Assembly (NCBI GenBank): GCA_020852815.1
Contig: JADZAN010000035.1
Span: forward strand, 1 to 43,985
Length of the DNA stretch: 43,985 bases
Reading direction: 5' to 3'
Source: Gemmatimonadaceae bacterium
GTDB lineage: Bacteria; Gemmatimonadota; Gemmatimonadetes; Gemmatimonadales; Gemmatimonadaceae
Position numbers and translations under genes: made by a program. Positions 36,001 to 43,923 of the stretch are shown piece after piece (the first letter of the stretch is position 1; each line of letters starts with the position of its first letter). The notes beneath the pieces were generated by a model, which saw only the letters and a program-made list of their open reading frames with translations, was not told where the DNA came from and ran no database searches.

Positions 36001-36108
36001 GAGCGACACCGGGGTGCGGCCTAGTGAGACCGAGCCTAACAACACGATCGCGAGGACCGAGGCGATCGTGGTGACTGGGCGGGTGACGGCGGCGCGGGCG
36101 AGGGACAT
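32944..36108 (-). CDS. RND efflux pump subunit (first pump gene) with repeat-derived insert
   Basis: 1054 residues, ATG 36106-36108. A complete RND transporter: TM1 (ASVLAIVLLGSVSLG), porter domain, TM2-6 with GVGLLVDNAIVVAEAAV in TM4, second porter domain, TM8-12 with GIVVMIGMADNEAVV, and an Arg-rich C-terminus. The linker between the two halves is abnormal. After LMPVMIVG there are about 45 extra residues (RRREDERTRRRGRAAGGEGS and a PPAFSGASF stretch) encoded by the dispersed 8-bp repeat and the 3680-type composite (34540-34662); the normal ALYERGMRWALKNPW follows. The frame is kept. A heteromeric pump with the next gene is likely. The function of the insert is unknown. Confidence 0.9.
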   Translation of the reverse strand: MSLARAAVTRPVTTIASVLAIVLLGSVSLGRTPVSLLPDVQLPVLTIRTLYTGAAAEEVSRFIAEPVEEAIAATPGLVELRSVSRNGEATTTARFAWGTNMQTTLLNVRERLDNARSQLPERAERPTLLTSDPGERPIAVLSMSIAGDMRQLARTAEDVHARRLEQIAGVASVAVVGAPEDEVRIEVDPARMRALALTPNDVSLAIRAANVSGVGGTIRRGQFRFSVRTLTEFRTPDEIRDVPVGPAGSGITLKDLATVTTTVADPKTLTRFDSRPAVGLVVYKDAGANTVAVTGEIQRVAEQLRKEFPGIGLTIVAAQANFVVDALSNLGQEIVIGGILSLFVIVLFLRDWRMSLAIAMMIPLSVLLALVILQALDVTINVLSLGGLALGVGLLVDNAIVVAEAAVRKREEGRPLLEATIEATEEVSGPLIAGTLTTLLVFGPIIFVRGLAAALFRDLSLSVVTSVGASLVLALTLMPVMIVGRRREDERTRRRGRAAGGEGSEDSRLPPAFSGASFPVSRPPFLTRIGEKSEALYERGMRWALKNPWPVFGISAASIVLTVWVLGRIPREILPQVDEGMVVAALHLPEGTAIEATTQQVGRIEEAARTLGAKGIYSRVGVATDEEILAGAEPGSSATAQLLVPVPEGQRAAAFADKLRAAVPDLAAGALALDLAGQSEFGSLIGREGRLVRVEMSARTLDDAARWADTARARLQKLPSLADVRDPNGGTQPVVEVTLQRTLLAERGISVDAVANALAGGLGGVESSDFRETDRRTPISVRFAGLKNEDLAEAMATPVKGVPIAQLVKAEERQAPIEVVRVGQRPVAVVEGLIESGGTRNAAEDVRATMAALTLPSGITYEVSGADAEQERTTRELTLVGWLSVALVFLVLAGEFASFTVPLVVMLTVPLAAVGGILFLWITGQSLNAVALIGIVVMIGMADNEAVVKLDAIRRFREEGHSIEDAIMLGGHQRLRAIAMTSITTITGVLPLVFGWGSGGALYQPLAAGVIGGSVSALLVTFFLLPTAYAALERRREDGKTRRRGVAEGGDVRG
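34540..34662. repeat. Composite repeat inserted inside an RND pump gene
   Basis: GACGGGAGACAGGAAAGCTC, GCCCCAGAAAAGGCTGG (a degenerate form of the hairpin) and CTCGTCTT / CTCGTCCT units (34622-34660), in the order seen in intergenic copies. It is read through in frame by the pump gene. Confidence 0.75.
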
Positions 36109-36120
36109 GGAGCTGCGCTC

Positions 36121-36155
36121 TAGAAGACGAGAAGACGAGAGGACGAGAAGACGAG
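36121..36155. repeat. 8-bp repeat between adaptor and pump genes
   Basis: Four AGACGAGA / GGACGAGA units make up most of the 55-base gap between the adaptor stop and the first pump start. Confidence 0.85.
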
Positions 36156-36163
36156 GTGGGGCA

Positions 36164-37378
36164 TTATCGCGAGGGCTTTTGCCCGATCGCCTTTGCGCCG
36201 ACCGTCGTCCTCTTGGGTTCCTCGGCTTGCACCACCCTCACCGGCGCATCGTGCGTCAGCGTCAGATGCCCCTCCACGATCACTTCGTCTCCCACTTCCA
36301 CCGGAATCAGCCCGCTCGACGAATCGGGGAGCACTTCCGTCTCCCTCCCGTTGGTCCGGCCGGGCTGGATGTAGACCCACTGCGCGCGCCCGTCCTTCAC
36401 CACGAAGACCAGGGGGCGGCCGTCGCGTTCGATCACGGCGCGCGCCGGAACCAGGCGGCGATTGGTGAGGCGAGACGCTTCCAGCCGCACGTCGGCGTAC
36501 ATCCCCGGGCGCAGCTTGCTCCCGCCAATCAGGCGCACGTAGGCGCGCCCCGAGCGCGTGGTCGAGTCGATCACCGGGAGGACTGCCGTGATGCGCCCAG
36601 TGACCTGCTCGTCAGGTGCAGCGGCGGAGGAGATGAGTGCGTTCCCCCCTTCGCGAATGAGCGGGAGGTCGTGCTCGAGGACGTTGGCCTCGATGCGGAG
36701 CGCGCCCAGGTTCACCACGCGCGTGATGCTCGTCCCCGCGCCCACGCGTTCCCCCTGCGAGACATCCACGCGGTCCACCATCCCGTCATAGGGGGCGGCG
36801 ATGGTGGCACGCTCGCGTTCGAGCTTCGCCTTCTCCAGCCTAACGCGGGCTCCCTGCAGCCCCGAGCGCGTGAGCGCAATCCGTCGTTGGTCGTCGCTCG
36901 GCGGTCTGCCGAGTACGATCGAGTCGGGGGCGACCGCGTCGTAGTAGCGCACCTGGGCCTCGTCTACCGCCGCCTGCGCCTCGGCGATGGCGAGGTCGAA
37001 GGGGCGCGCGTCGAGCGTGACCAGCGGAGTCCCGCGCTTCACGCGGTCGCCGGGGCGTACCAGGACCTTCTCCACCGTCCCCGCCACCTCCGACTTGAGG
37101 AGCGCTTCGCCGTCGGAGCGGACCTGGCCCGTGGTGGTGACCGAGAGGACCAGGTCGCCGTCGCGGGCAGCCGCAACGGCGACCGGGAGGGCGAGCGCGG
37201 AGCGCGGGGTGGCGCTGGTGTCGGCGCTGGCGCTAGTGCCGGAGGCGTCGGCGGTATCGGCGCTGGCGGAGTCGCCGGTGGCGGCGCCGCGGAGTTTGTC
37301 GCAGGCGGAGAGGGCGAAAAGGCCTGTCACCGCGAGCACAAGGGAGAGGCCGTGGAGTTGGGTACGCGGCAATCGCAT
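36164..37378 (-). CDS. RND efflux periplasmic adaptor (membrane fusion protein)
   Basis: About 404 residues. A lipoprotein signal ends at LFALSAC, with a Ser/Ala/Thr/Asp-rich linker after it. The HlyD/AcrA fold follows: lipoyl half-motifs SEVAGTVEKVLVRPGDRVKRG and the IAAPYDGMVDRVDVSQGERV partner enclosing a short coiled-coil hairpin, then a beta-barrel and membrane-proximal domain. It links the pump to an outer-membrane channel. ATG 37376-37378 puts the signal at the N-terminus; GTG 37406-37408 in the same frame would add ten residues. First gene of the operon, transcribed from the shared control region 37409-37540. Confidence 0.92.
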   Translation of the reverse strand: MRLPRTQLHGLSLVLAVTGLFALSACDKLRGAATGDSASADTADASGTSASADTSATPRSALALPVAVAAARDGDLVLSVTTTGQVRSDGEALLKSEVAGTVEKVLVRPGDRVKRGTPLVTLDARPFDLAIAEAQAAVDEAQVRYYDAVAPDSIVLGRPPSDDQRRIALTRSGLQGARVRLEKAKLERERATIAAPYDGMVDRVDVSQGERVGAGTSITRVVNLGALRIEANVLEHDLPLIREGGNALISSAAAPDEQVTGRITAVLPVIDSTTRSGRAYVRLIGGSKLRPGMYADVRLEASRLTNRRLVPARAVIERDGRPLVFVVKDGRAQWVYIQPGRTNGRETEVLPDSSSGLIPVEVGDEVIVEGHLTLTHDAPVRVVQAEEPKRTTVGAKAIGQKPSR

Positions 37379-37455
37379 CTGATCGTTCAGCTGGGGCAAG
37401 TGTTTCACGGCGCGGCATCCATCCTGGAGAATCTACGCATTTCGATTGTCGCGAC

Positions 37456-37484
37456 TTGACACTACGACATTTGTTCTACATATG
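37456..37484 (+). promoter_or_regulatory. Promoter for the HTH gene
   Basis: A perfect -35 TTGACA (37456-37461), 17 bases, then CATATG (37479-37484), 55 bases before ATG 37540. On the other strand, GCGACA, 18 bases, TAGTGT could serve the efflux operon. Both overlap the dyads at 37467-37485, so one bound repressor could close both. Confidence 0.6.
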
Positions 37485-37485
37485 T
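37467..37485. promoter_or_regulatory. Tandem ACANNTGT dyads, BlaI/MecI-like operator
   Basis: ACATTTGT (37467-37474) and ACATATGT (37478-37485), centres 11 bp apart, one helical turn. Together with flanking G and C they form the wider dyad CGACAT ... ATGTCG. The TACA/TGTA-like half-sites resemble BlaI/MecI/CopY operators. No such regulator gene is in the window, so the assignment is by resemblance. Confidence 0.5.
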
Positions 37486-37539
37486 CGCGCGTGAAGCGCA
37501 AATGGTTTCCTCCGGGCGGGGCGTTTGCGATGGGGGGAC

Positions 37540-38299
<760 letters not shown>

Positions 38300-38357
38300 A
38301 GAGGGTTCGCCGTTCAGCGTTAGGCTCAACTCGCGCCGCTTCACGCGTGGCACGACG

Positions 38358-39467
38358 CTATCGTCGCGCCGGCTTTGCGCTATCGGTCGTTGTCGAGAGC
38401 AGGTAGGCGGCGAGTAACGGCTCGTCGTCGTCGTCGCCAATCATGACCAATGTGTCGCCGCGGATGGCAAAGCGTGATGCCTCGAAGGGAAGAAGAGTGG
38501 ATCCCTGGTACGACAACGTATGACGATCGTACAGGTCCAGAATTCGACGGCGATAGTTGGAAGTTCCTTGGAATAGCACGATGAGAAAGCCTCGCCACGC
38601 ACGGGCATCAAGGGCTCCTTTTCGTGCCCCCTTGGCGAGGCTTGAGCTTCGCATCCTACCATTGCTTTCTAGCAGCTCCTTCGCTTCTGGAAGCGGTTCG
38701 ATATGCATTCCGAGCCGTGCCTCGCGATTCGGGGCAATCAGAGCGAACTCCTGCTCATAGAGCGGCAGCAGCGCGCAGGTGGAGTCGTCCGCCTGCCTTA
38801 GAGGGCCTTGGCGAACGATGAACGGCTGTGCTCGATGCCGAGGCCAGGGGGCAGCGATCGAGTCAACAATGCGCGCAGTCTCACCTGTCGTGGACACGAA
38901 GTAGTCGTACACATCGTGCCCAGATGTCTGTAGGAGCACTTCGTTGCTTCCCCAAGCGCATCCCGTTGCCCAGCGTCCCTCCCGCGATACGCGAACATTC
39001 TGAAGTTTGTCAGGGACCAGCGCGGTAATGCGGCCATCGCTGAACTCCACGGCCATGAGCCGCGACCACGTGCCGAAGAACCACACTGGTCTGTCCCCGA
39101 ACTCAGCTGGTCCAGGTCCGCGTCGACCGACGGCGAAACGCGGGCGACCAGAGGCCGCGTCAATGACGTGGATTCGCTTTTCCCCGTAGTCGTAGACGGC
39201 GAGGCCTTGCTCCGCGAACTGAATGTCACTCGGATATGGAAGCGCTGGGAGCGACGACAGGCCGTCGGATCGCCACAAGGCACGTAGACGCAGCGGGCCC
39301 GCTCGACGCGGTGCCGACCACAGCGCAGGTTGACCAGTAACCTCTGAGCAAGTCCCTGCCGTCGTACAGGGCGCGTCACGCGAGCTCGACTCGACCACGG
39401 ATGGCGACAGAAGGCACACTACTGAAGCACACAGAGCGGCTGCCGGAAGAGTCGTGGTGCGAGTCAT
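38358..39467 (-). CDS. Secreted protein, probable 6-bladed beta-propeller
   Basis: 369 residues. A signal peptide (TTLPAAALCASVVCLLSPSVVE) is followed by a repeated pattern of short strands typical of 6-bladed propellers: GLAVYDYGEKRIHVIDAASG, FAVGRRGPGPAEFG (the common G-x-GPGEF blade motif), then LMAVEFSDGRITAL and later RRRILDLYDRHTLSY. No catalytic motif is seen. It is the last gene of a three-gene unit; the gap to the preceding gene is four bases, so they are cotranscribed. Confidence 0.75.
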   Translation of the reverse strand: MTRTTTLPAAALCASVVCLLSPSVVESSSRDAPCTTAGTCSEVTGQPALWSAPRRAGPLRLRALWRSDGLSSLPALPYPSDIQFAEQGLAVYDYGEKRIHVIDAASGRPRFAVGRRGPGPAEFGDRPVWFFGTWSRLMAVEFSDGRITALVPDKLQNVRVSREGRWATGCAWGSNEVLLQTSGHDVYDYFVSTTGETARIVDSIAAPWPRHRAQPFIVRQGPLRQADDSTCALLPLYEQEFALIAPNREARLGMHIEPLPEAKELLESNGRMRSSSLAKGARKGALDARAWRGFLIVLFQGTSNYRRRILDLYDRHTLSYQGSTLLPFEASRFAIRGDTLVMIGDDDDEPLLAAYLLSTTTDSAKPARR

Positions 39468-39471
39468 GTAT

Positions 39472-39903
39472 CTATGGCGCAGGTCGAGGTGACAGATGCT
39501 CTACAGTTCCAAGTGAGTACCATTGCCGAAACTCAAGAAGTACGGGCGTTCTTCGCGCTCCCCGTAGCCAAAGCGTCCAGACGACCGCGTTGCGACGCCA
39601 ACCCTGCAGTTGGCGGACCTCGGCGTCGATCTCGCGCGAACGAGACCCGCCCAGCAGCACTTGGACGGCGTTGGGCGGGATCTCACCTCTGGCGCGCGCT
39701 CTCCTTCTTGCCTCACGCACGCCTGAACCGCAGTCGTCTTCTTGACCGATGACGTACCAGTGCGTGCCGGCGACTGCCGCTGGCAGTCGCTTGTCGACAA
39801 GTAGTGCCGTTGCCCCGTGGCCGAATGCGCCGAGAAGCGCGGCGACTCCAACCATGGAGGCTTTGGCAACTCGAATCAATACCACGTGGCGGCGGTGATC
39901 CAT
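39472..39903 (-). CDS. One-helix membrane protein of unknown function
   Basis: 143 residues. A basic start and one hydrophobic span (residues about 15-37: SMVGVAALLGAFGHGATALL) place the rest outside the membrane. That domain begins THWYVIGQEDDCGSG and ends with TPVLLEFRQW. It has one Cys and a strand-helix pattern that could be a degenerate thioredoxin-like fold, but no CxxC. Middle gene of the peptide / membrane protein / propeller unit. Confidence 0.6.
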   Translation of the reverse strand: MDHRRHVVLIRVAKASMVGVAALLGAFGHGATALLVDKRLPAAVAGTHWYVIGQEDDCGSGVREARRRARARGEIPPNAVQVLLGGSRSREIDAEVRQLQGWRRNAVVWTLWLRGARRTPVLLEFRQWYSLGTVEHLSPRPAP

Positions 39904-39938
39904 GCTGTAACTGCCGAGTACGACGCCCGTTGCGCTAA

Positions 39939-40148
39939 CTATTCTTCGGTAAGATTCCCGGCGAGATCGATCGGCGTCGGCGTGCAGACGCCGTTAGCGC
40001 ACACATCGAACCAGATTCTCTTGCAGTGTCCCTGCAGCCCTATGCATCCGCCGTCGGCAAGCGCCGGGGCCGGTGCGAAGATCGCCGTCAGCGACGCGAC
40101 GGAGGAAATGGTGAGAAAGACACGAGTGGACTTGGACATGGGTGCCAT
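39939..40148 (-). CDS. Small exported Cys-rich peptide
   Basis: 69 residues (66 if ATG 40137-40139 is used). A clear Sec signal (STRVFLTISSVASLTAIFAP, cleavage after ALA) is followed by a mature part of about 38 residues with four Cys in the pattern C-x6-C-x7-C-x4-C, ending in NLTEE. It stands 35 bases ahead of the membrane-protein gene, so it is the first gene of a three-gene unit. No known toxin, bacteriocin or RiPP precursor motif (for example a double-Gly leader) is present. The lower GC content of this area by eye suggests accessory DNA. Confidence 0.6.
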   Translation of the reverse strand: MAPMSKSTRVFLTISSVASLTAIFAPAPALADGGCIGLQGHCKRIWFDVCANGVCTPTPIDLAGNLTEE

Positions 40149-40356
40149 CCGAAGCGAAGGTATGGTCCGAAGTGGACTTGCTGTCAGCAGGCAGCAGTCC
40201 GCGGACGCGTACTCTAGGCCTTCGCCGTGGCGGTCACCAAACGCCGCGATGCGACATCGCGCATGAAGATCGCGACGGCGATCTGCAGAACGTCGGGGCT
40301 GAACATGGGGCTCCCCCGCCTCTGGCGTGACCCCAGTTGCTGATCCAGCACTGCTG

Positions 40357-40944
40357 TCAGCCGTTGGTTGATTGCCAATGTACTGCTTCTCGCTGGTCCG
40401 CCCATTGATCCAACGCTTCGCTGCGGAACGCGGCGCCGATGTCGCAGACGATGCTCGGCGCGTAGCCGCGCGACCGCGACCGCGCCACGCGATCCAACGC
40501 GGCGATCACGCATTCCGCGGGCAGCGAGCGGTCGCCTGCGATCAGGAGACACTCCCGCGTGGCATCGTCCACGACCGTCAGAGTGCGACAGCGCCGACCA
40601 TCGGCCAGGGCATCGCTGACGACGTCCATGCGCCCCCGCTGGTTCGCGCCGGTGATGGCCGGTTTGGGCACGCGCTCGAGCGCCCCCCGCTTGCGGACGC
40701 GCTGCCGGACGTGGAGCCCCGCCTCGCGAGACACGCGTTGCACCCGCTGGCGATTGACTCGCAGGCCGACGCGTCGCAGCCACCGGTCCAAGCGCCGGTA
40801 CACGCGTCGGGAGCCCCACCGCGGCCGCAGGATCGCCACCGTCCGCAGACGCTCGGCCAAGGCCTGATCGTCCTTGCGCGACGGATCGCGCTGGCCCTTA
40901 CAATGCGAGCGCAGCGAGCTTCCGAAAACGCCCGTCTGCAGCAA
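40357..40944 (-). pseudogene. IS3-family transposase OrfB remnant
   Basis: 195 codons with the OrfB N-terminal HTH_21-like part (RPRWGSRRVYRRLDRWLRR, VNRQRVQRV) and the start of the rve integrase core: MDVVSDALADGRR carries the first Asp, TVVDDATRECL follows, and the second Asp is in CDIGAAFRSEAL, where intact copies have D-N-G. The frame ends at HWQSTNG before the segment with the catalytic Glu. A W to R change precedes the first Asp and OrfA is absent. The element is dead and truncated. The 200 bases between it and the small-peptide gene show nothing recognisable. Confidence 0.85.
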
Positions 40945-41063
40945 GCATCGTTAGGTCGGCGCCACACGGATGGTGCGTCGAAACAGCCCGTCGCGCAACA
41001 CCACGGTGATGGTCCGCACCCCAATCGAACGTATGCTCGGCGCTCCTCGGTCCCGGAGCGTGC

Positions 41064-42098
41064 ATGCCCGATGCGGCCTCGGCGGCGCGTGGCGTCTACA
41101 AGCCCCGGCGCCCGCAGGCATCGCCGCTCTTTCGGTTGGTGTCGGACCATCTGCATCGCCTGCAGACGGTCTACGACGAGCGCTTCGCGCGCAAGTACGG
41201 CCCATGGCGCCCCGTGGTCGCACAGGTCGCCGACAAGTTCCTCGCCTGCGGCGTGCTCGACCACGGGTTCGCGCGCATCCGCTGCGATGCGTGCACGCAC
41301 GGGTATCTACTCGCGTTCTCGTGCAAGTGCCGCTACGTCTGCCCGAGTTGCCACGCCAAGCGGCTGGCCATCTGGACGCAGTGGCTGGACACCACGCTGC
41401 TCGCGCCGGTACCGCACCGGCAGGTGGTGCTCACCATCCCCAAGCGGCTCCGCGCCTACTGCCTGTACCGTCGTCGCCTGCTCGGCGAGATCGCCCGCGT
41501 CGCCGCCCGCACCGTCACGGCCGCCATCCGTACGCTGACGGGCGAGCGCGACCTCGCCGTCGGCATCGTGGCCTGCTTGCAGACGAATGGCTCGCGGGCC
41601 ATTACAAAAGTGATCGCTCCGACAAGTCGGACGGCCCGACGGCGGGCACCGAGACGGTGGACCCGATGGAAGTTCCTCGTCCGGGTGCTCGTGCACATTC
41701 CGGACAAGGGGCAGGTCACGACACGGTACTACGGCTGGTATGCCAACCGTCCGCGCGGGATGCGACGTCAGGCTGAGCCCGCAGCAGCCGATACGCCACC
41801 CCTGATCGTCCCCGCCACACGACTCGCGCCGACCGAAGCCACTCGCCGATGGGCGGCCCTTCTGCCGCAGATGTTCGAGGTCGACCCGCTCGCCTGTCCC
41901 ACCTGCCACGGCGCGATGCGCATCGTCGCCTGCATCACGCAGACGTCGGTGATCGACCAGATCCTCACCCACCTCCGCACTCGCGCGGCACACGCCACCC
42001 ACGCGGGCGCGCGGAGCCCGCCATCGACGCGGGCCCCCGTGAGTCGGAGCACCGCACGCGCCCCACGCCCGCCCGCCGACGCCCCGACTCCCCCCTGA
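41064..42098 (+). pseudogene. IS91-family transposase with the catalytic centre deleted
   Basis: The N-terminal zinc ribbon (CDACTHGYLLAFSCKCRYVC, PSCHAKR) and the C-terminal part (VLVHIPDKGQVTTRYYGWYA, then NRPRGMRR, and CPTCHGAMRIVACITQ) are well preserved. Between them the family's middle region is missing: after VACLQTNGS the sequence jumps to SDKSDGPTAGTETVDPME, which is read in a different frame (about 41600-41675). An extra base near 41675 then restores the original frame. The lost part holds the HUH (His-hydrophobic-His) motif and the catalytic tyrosine region, so the protein cannot act. The open frame of about 344 codons is fortuitously intact across the deletion. Confidence 0.85.
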
Positions 42099-42431
42099 GG
42101 ACGCGCCCCCCCACGCCCCACGACCACGCGGGGACGTTCGGCGTGCGCGGCGATCTCACCGCAGCGACCGCGCGGTCCCCACCGGCTCCCGCCGGCCCCG
42201 GGTCACCCATCCGGACCGCAGGCCGAACGGCCCGCGAGGCGCACCGGCGCGGTGGCGGTCGCGCCGACGCCCGCTCCCCGCTGCTCGCGAGGCAGCGGAC
42301 CAGGGCCTATTTGAGTTTCCTATCGAGAGCCGGCCCTGTCGCCGGGCGAGGTGTGGCGCTGGTTACGGGGCGCCGCCCGGCCCGAGCAACATGTATCGCG
42401 AGTCAACGAACGCTATCCGAAAGAGCGCCCG
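42099..42431. other. GC-rich tail after the IS91 remnant
   Basis: No gene is supported. The stretch to about 42300 is extremely GC-rich, in line with the IS91 remnant. GAGTTTCCTATCGAGAGCCG near 42312-42331 could be the end of that element, but no target-site or terminal consensus can be fixed by eye. Confidence 0.4.
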
Positions 42432-42590
42432 ATGCCGTTGAGTACAAGCAGGCCGCTGGCGGCATTGGTCGACGTGCTGCAAGATGGGCAGTTGGCCGAG
42501 GCGATTCTCGATCGCATTCCGGAGCTTCGCGCGCGCTTCGACATGCGCGGTCGCTCGTACGCATTCGACGTCTCACCGAGGACGACATAG
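42432..42590 (+). CDS. Short hypothetical ORF or gene fragment
   Basis: 52 codons from ATG 42432: PLAALVDVLQDGQLAEAILD then RIPELRARFDM. The protein-like character continues past residue 43 in a neighbouring frame (LVRIRRLTEDDIATQCAKFA, about 42553-42610). This looks like a frameshifted fragment of a longer gene rather than a genuine short protein. Not recognised. Confidence 0.3.
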   Translation: MPLSTSRPLAALVDVLQDGQLAEAILDRIPELRARFDMRGRSYAFDVSPRTT

Positions 42591-42863
42591 CCACCCAGTG
42601 TGCGAAGTTTGCCCTGCCGCTCTCAGCATGCGACAGAACTCAGAGAAAGCTCCCGACAAGGTTGAGAGAACGGACTGACGCATCGACCGTACGGAGCTTT
42701 TGGCGCGGTTCGTCGCTGCGCCTGAGCGACTCGGCGGCGCGTCGCAGCGGTCAGACGGCCCTTCGGTTCACGGGGACGACGCGAGCCGGCGAGCGCGTCC
42801 TCTCCTGTGTAGCGTTCGCCGGCCATGCCAAGAAGTGGTCAACTCTCAGGGGAGAGGATGAGG

Positions 42864-43844
42864 ATGAAGAAGAATATTCGGCTGTTGTGTTGCACCGCAG
42901 CATTGGCCTTCGGCCAAGCGGCATGTGAAGGGCCACCATTGTCGCCGACGGAGCAGAGCAATCGCGCGTCTCCCGGTCAAACCCGCACGTTGAATGGTTC
43001 GTCCGTCGTGCGTGTAGACCGGCCGGGTTTTGCGGAGGCCGAGCGTATAGTCCTGCATGGGACACGACTGCCGAGTGGCTGCGATTACTCCTTCGAGCAC
43101 TCCTTGCAGTCGGGCAAGGTGACGGGCGGCATCGTCGAATACGATACGGCGACGTGCGACTTTGTAGTCGCAGTAGGTGAACTGGGCGCGCCGCCGACTC
43201 GTGTCGCTCCGCTCTACTCGGCATTCGCCGCAGAGAGCATCATCGTGCCAGGCGCTCGGTGGCCTACAGAGGAAGAGAAGGCAAAGTTCCCGCGTAGTGC
43301 AGTCGGTGTGTCCAGAGGTGAGTTTCGCGTCGTCTCGCCCTTTGAACGAGCTGCAATGGCCATAAGGCCCGCCTTCCCGTTCACGACGCCGGCGTCCGCG
43401 ATGCCTAACAATTGCCCGACCGAATTAGACGGATACAAGTACGCCTACAACAACACCTACTTCTATGATCCGATCATGCTGAGGGTGAATGAAGATTCGG
43501 TGAACGGCGAATGGGCGTATATACAGCGGGTCTGCGTTCAGACAGCCATTCGGCAGTTCTGGGTCAAGTGGTTTGTCCCGACCGGCTGGAGTCACACGTT
43601 CTCCGCGTGGACCTCGACGTTCTCGATTCCGTATCCCTATCACTGGGTGAAGTTCGAGAACACCGCCACGTTCACCAACTGGCTCTTTTGCAATCCGGTG
43701 GCCGCAACCTATTCGGAGTATCCATTGGTGCGAATCATCGGTCACGATGACGGCCACGCCAGTTTCTACGACGACGCGTACTCAGTTGGCGATTGCGCGT
43801 TCTTATTGGGGAAGTACTGGGATCACTACGTGACGCTGGGCTAA
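42864..43844 (+). CDS. Secreted lipoprotein of unknown function
   Basis: 326 residues. ATG 42864 is chosen because GGGGAGAGG stands six bases upstream; ATG 42858 would sit on that site. The signal ends at LAFGQAACEG (lipid Cys). The mature part has a Ser/Pro-rich start, a CDYSFEHSLQSGKVTGGIVE segment, and an aromatic-rich second half (YKYAYNNTYFYDPIMLRVNE, WVKWFVPTGWSHTFSAW). No family is recognised. It lies between transposase genes in accessory DNA. Confidence 0.75.
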   Translation: MKKNIRLLCCTAALAFGQAACEGPPLSPTEQSNRASPGQTRTLNGSSVVRVDRPGFAEAERIVLHGTRLPSGCDYSFEHSLQSGKVTGGIVEYDTATCDFVVAVGELGAPPTRVAPLYSAFAAESIIVPGARWPTEEEKAKFPRSAVGVSRGEFRVVSPFERAAMAIRPAFPFTTPASAMPNNCPTELDGYKYAYNNTYFYDPIMLRVNEDSVNGEWAYIQRVCVQTAIRQFWVKWFVPTGWSHTFSAWTSTFSIPYPYHWVKFENTATFTNWLFCNPVAATYSEYPLVRIIGHDDGHASFYDDAYSVGDCAFLLGKYWDHYVTLG

Positions 43845-43892
43845 GCACGCCTTGGCATTGTCCTGCCTCAGTTGAAATGTGACTCCCAACCG

Positions 43893-43912
43893 CTCACTCT
43901 ATGCAGTGAGCT
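43893..43912 (+). promoter_or_regulatory. Hairpin in the leader of the transposase gene
   Basis: GCTCACT, CTATGC, AGTGAGC: a 7-bp stem with a 6-base loop that ends directly before the GGAGGAG ribosome site of the transposase. It could limit translation. A TTGAAATGTGACTCCC string at about 43873-43888 is a candidate element end. Confidence 0.45.
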
Positions 43913-43923
43913 CGGAGGAGTCC

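Noticed and set aside
39939-40148. Bacteriocin or lanthipeptide precursor
   Set aside because: The leader is a Sec signal with no double-Gly site, and no modification enzyme or peptide exporter is encoded nearby.
40970-41776. Separate plus-strand gene overlapping the IS91 remnant
   Set aside because: Only its segment SDKSDGPTAGTETVDPME is real, and that belongs to the frameshifted transposase.
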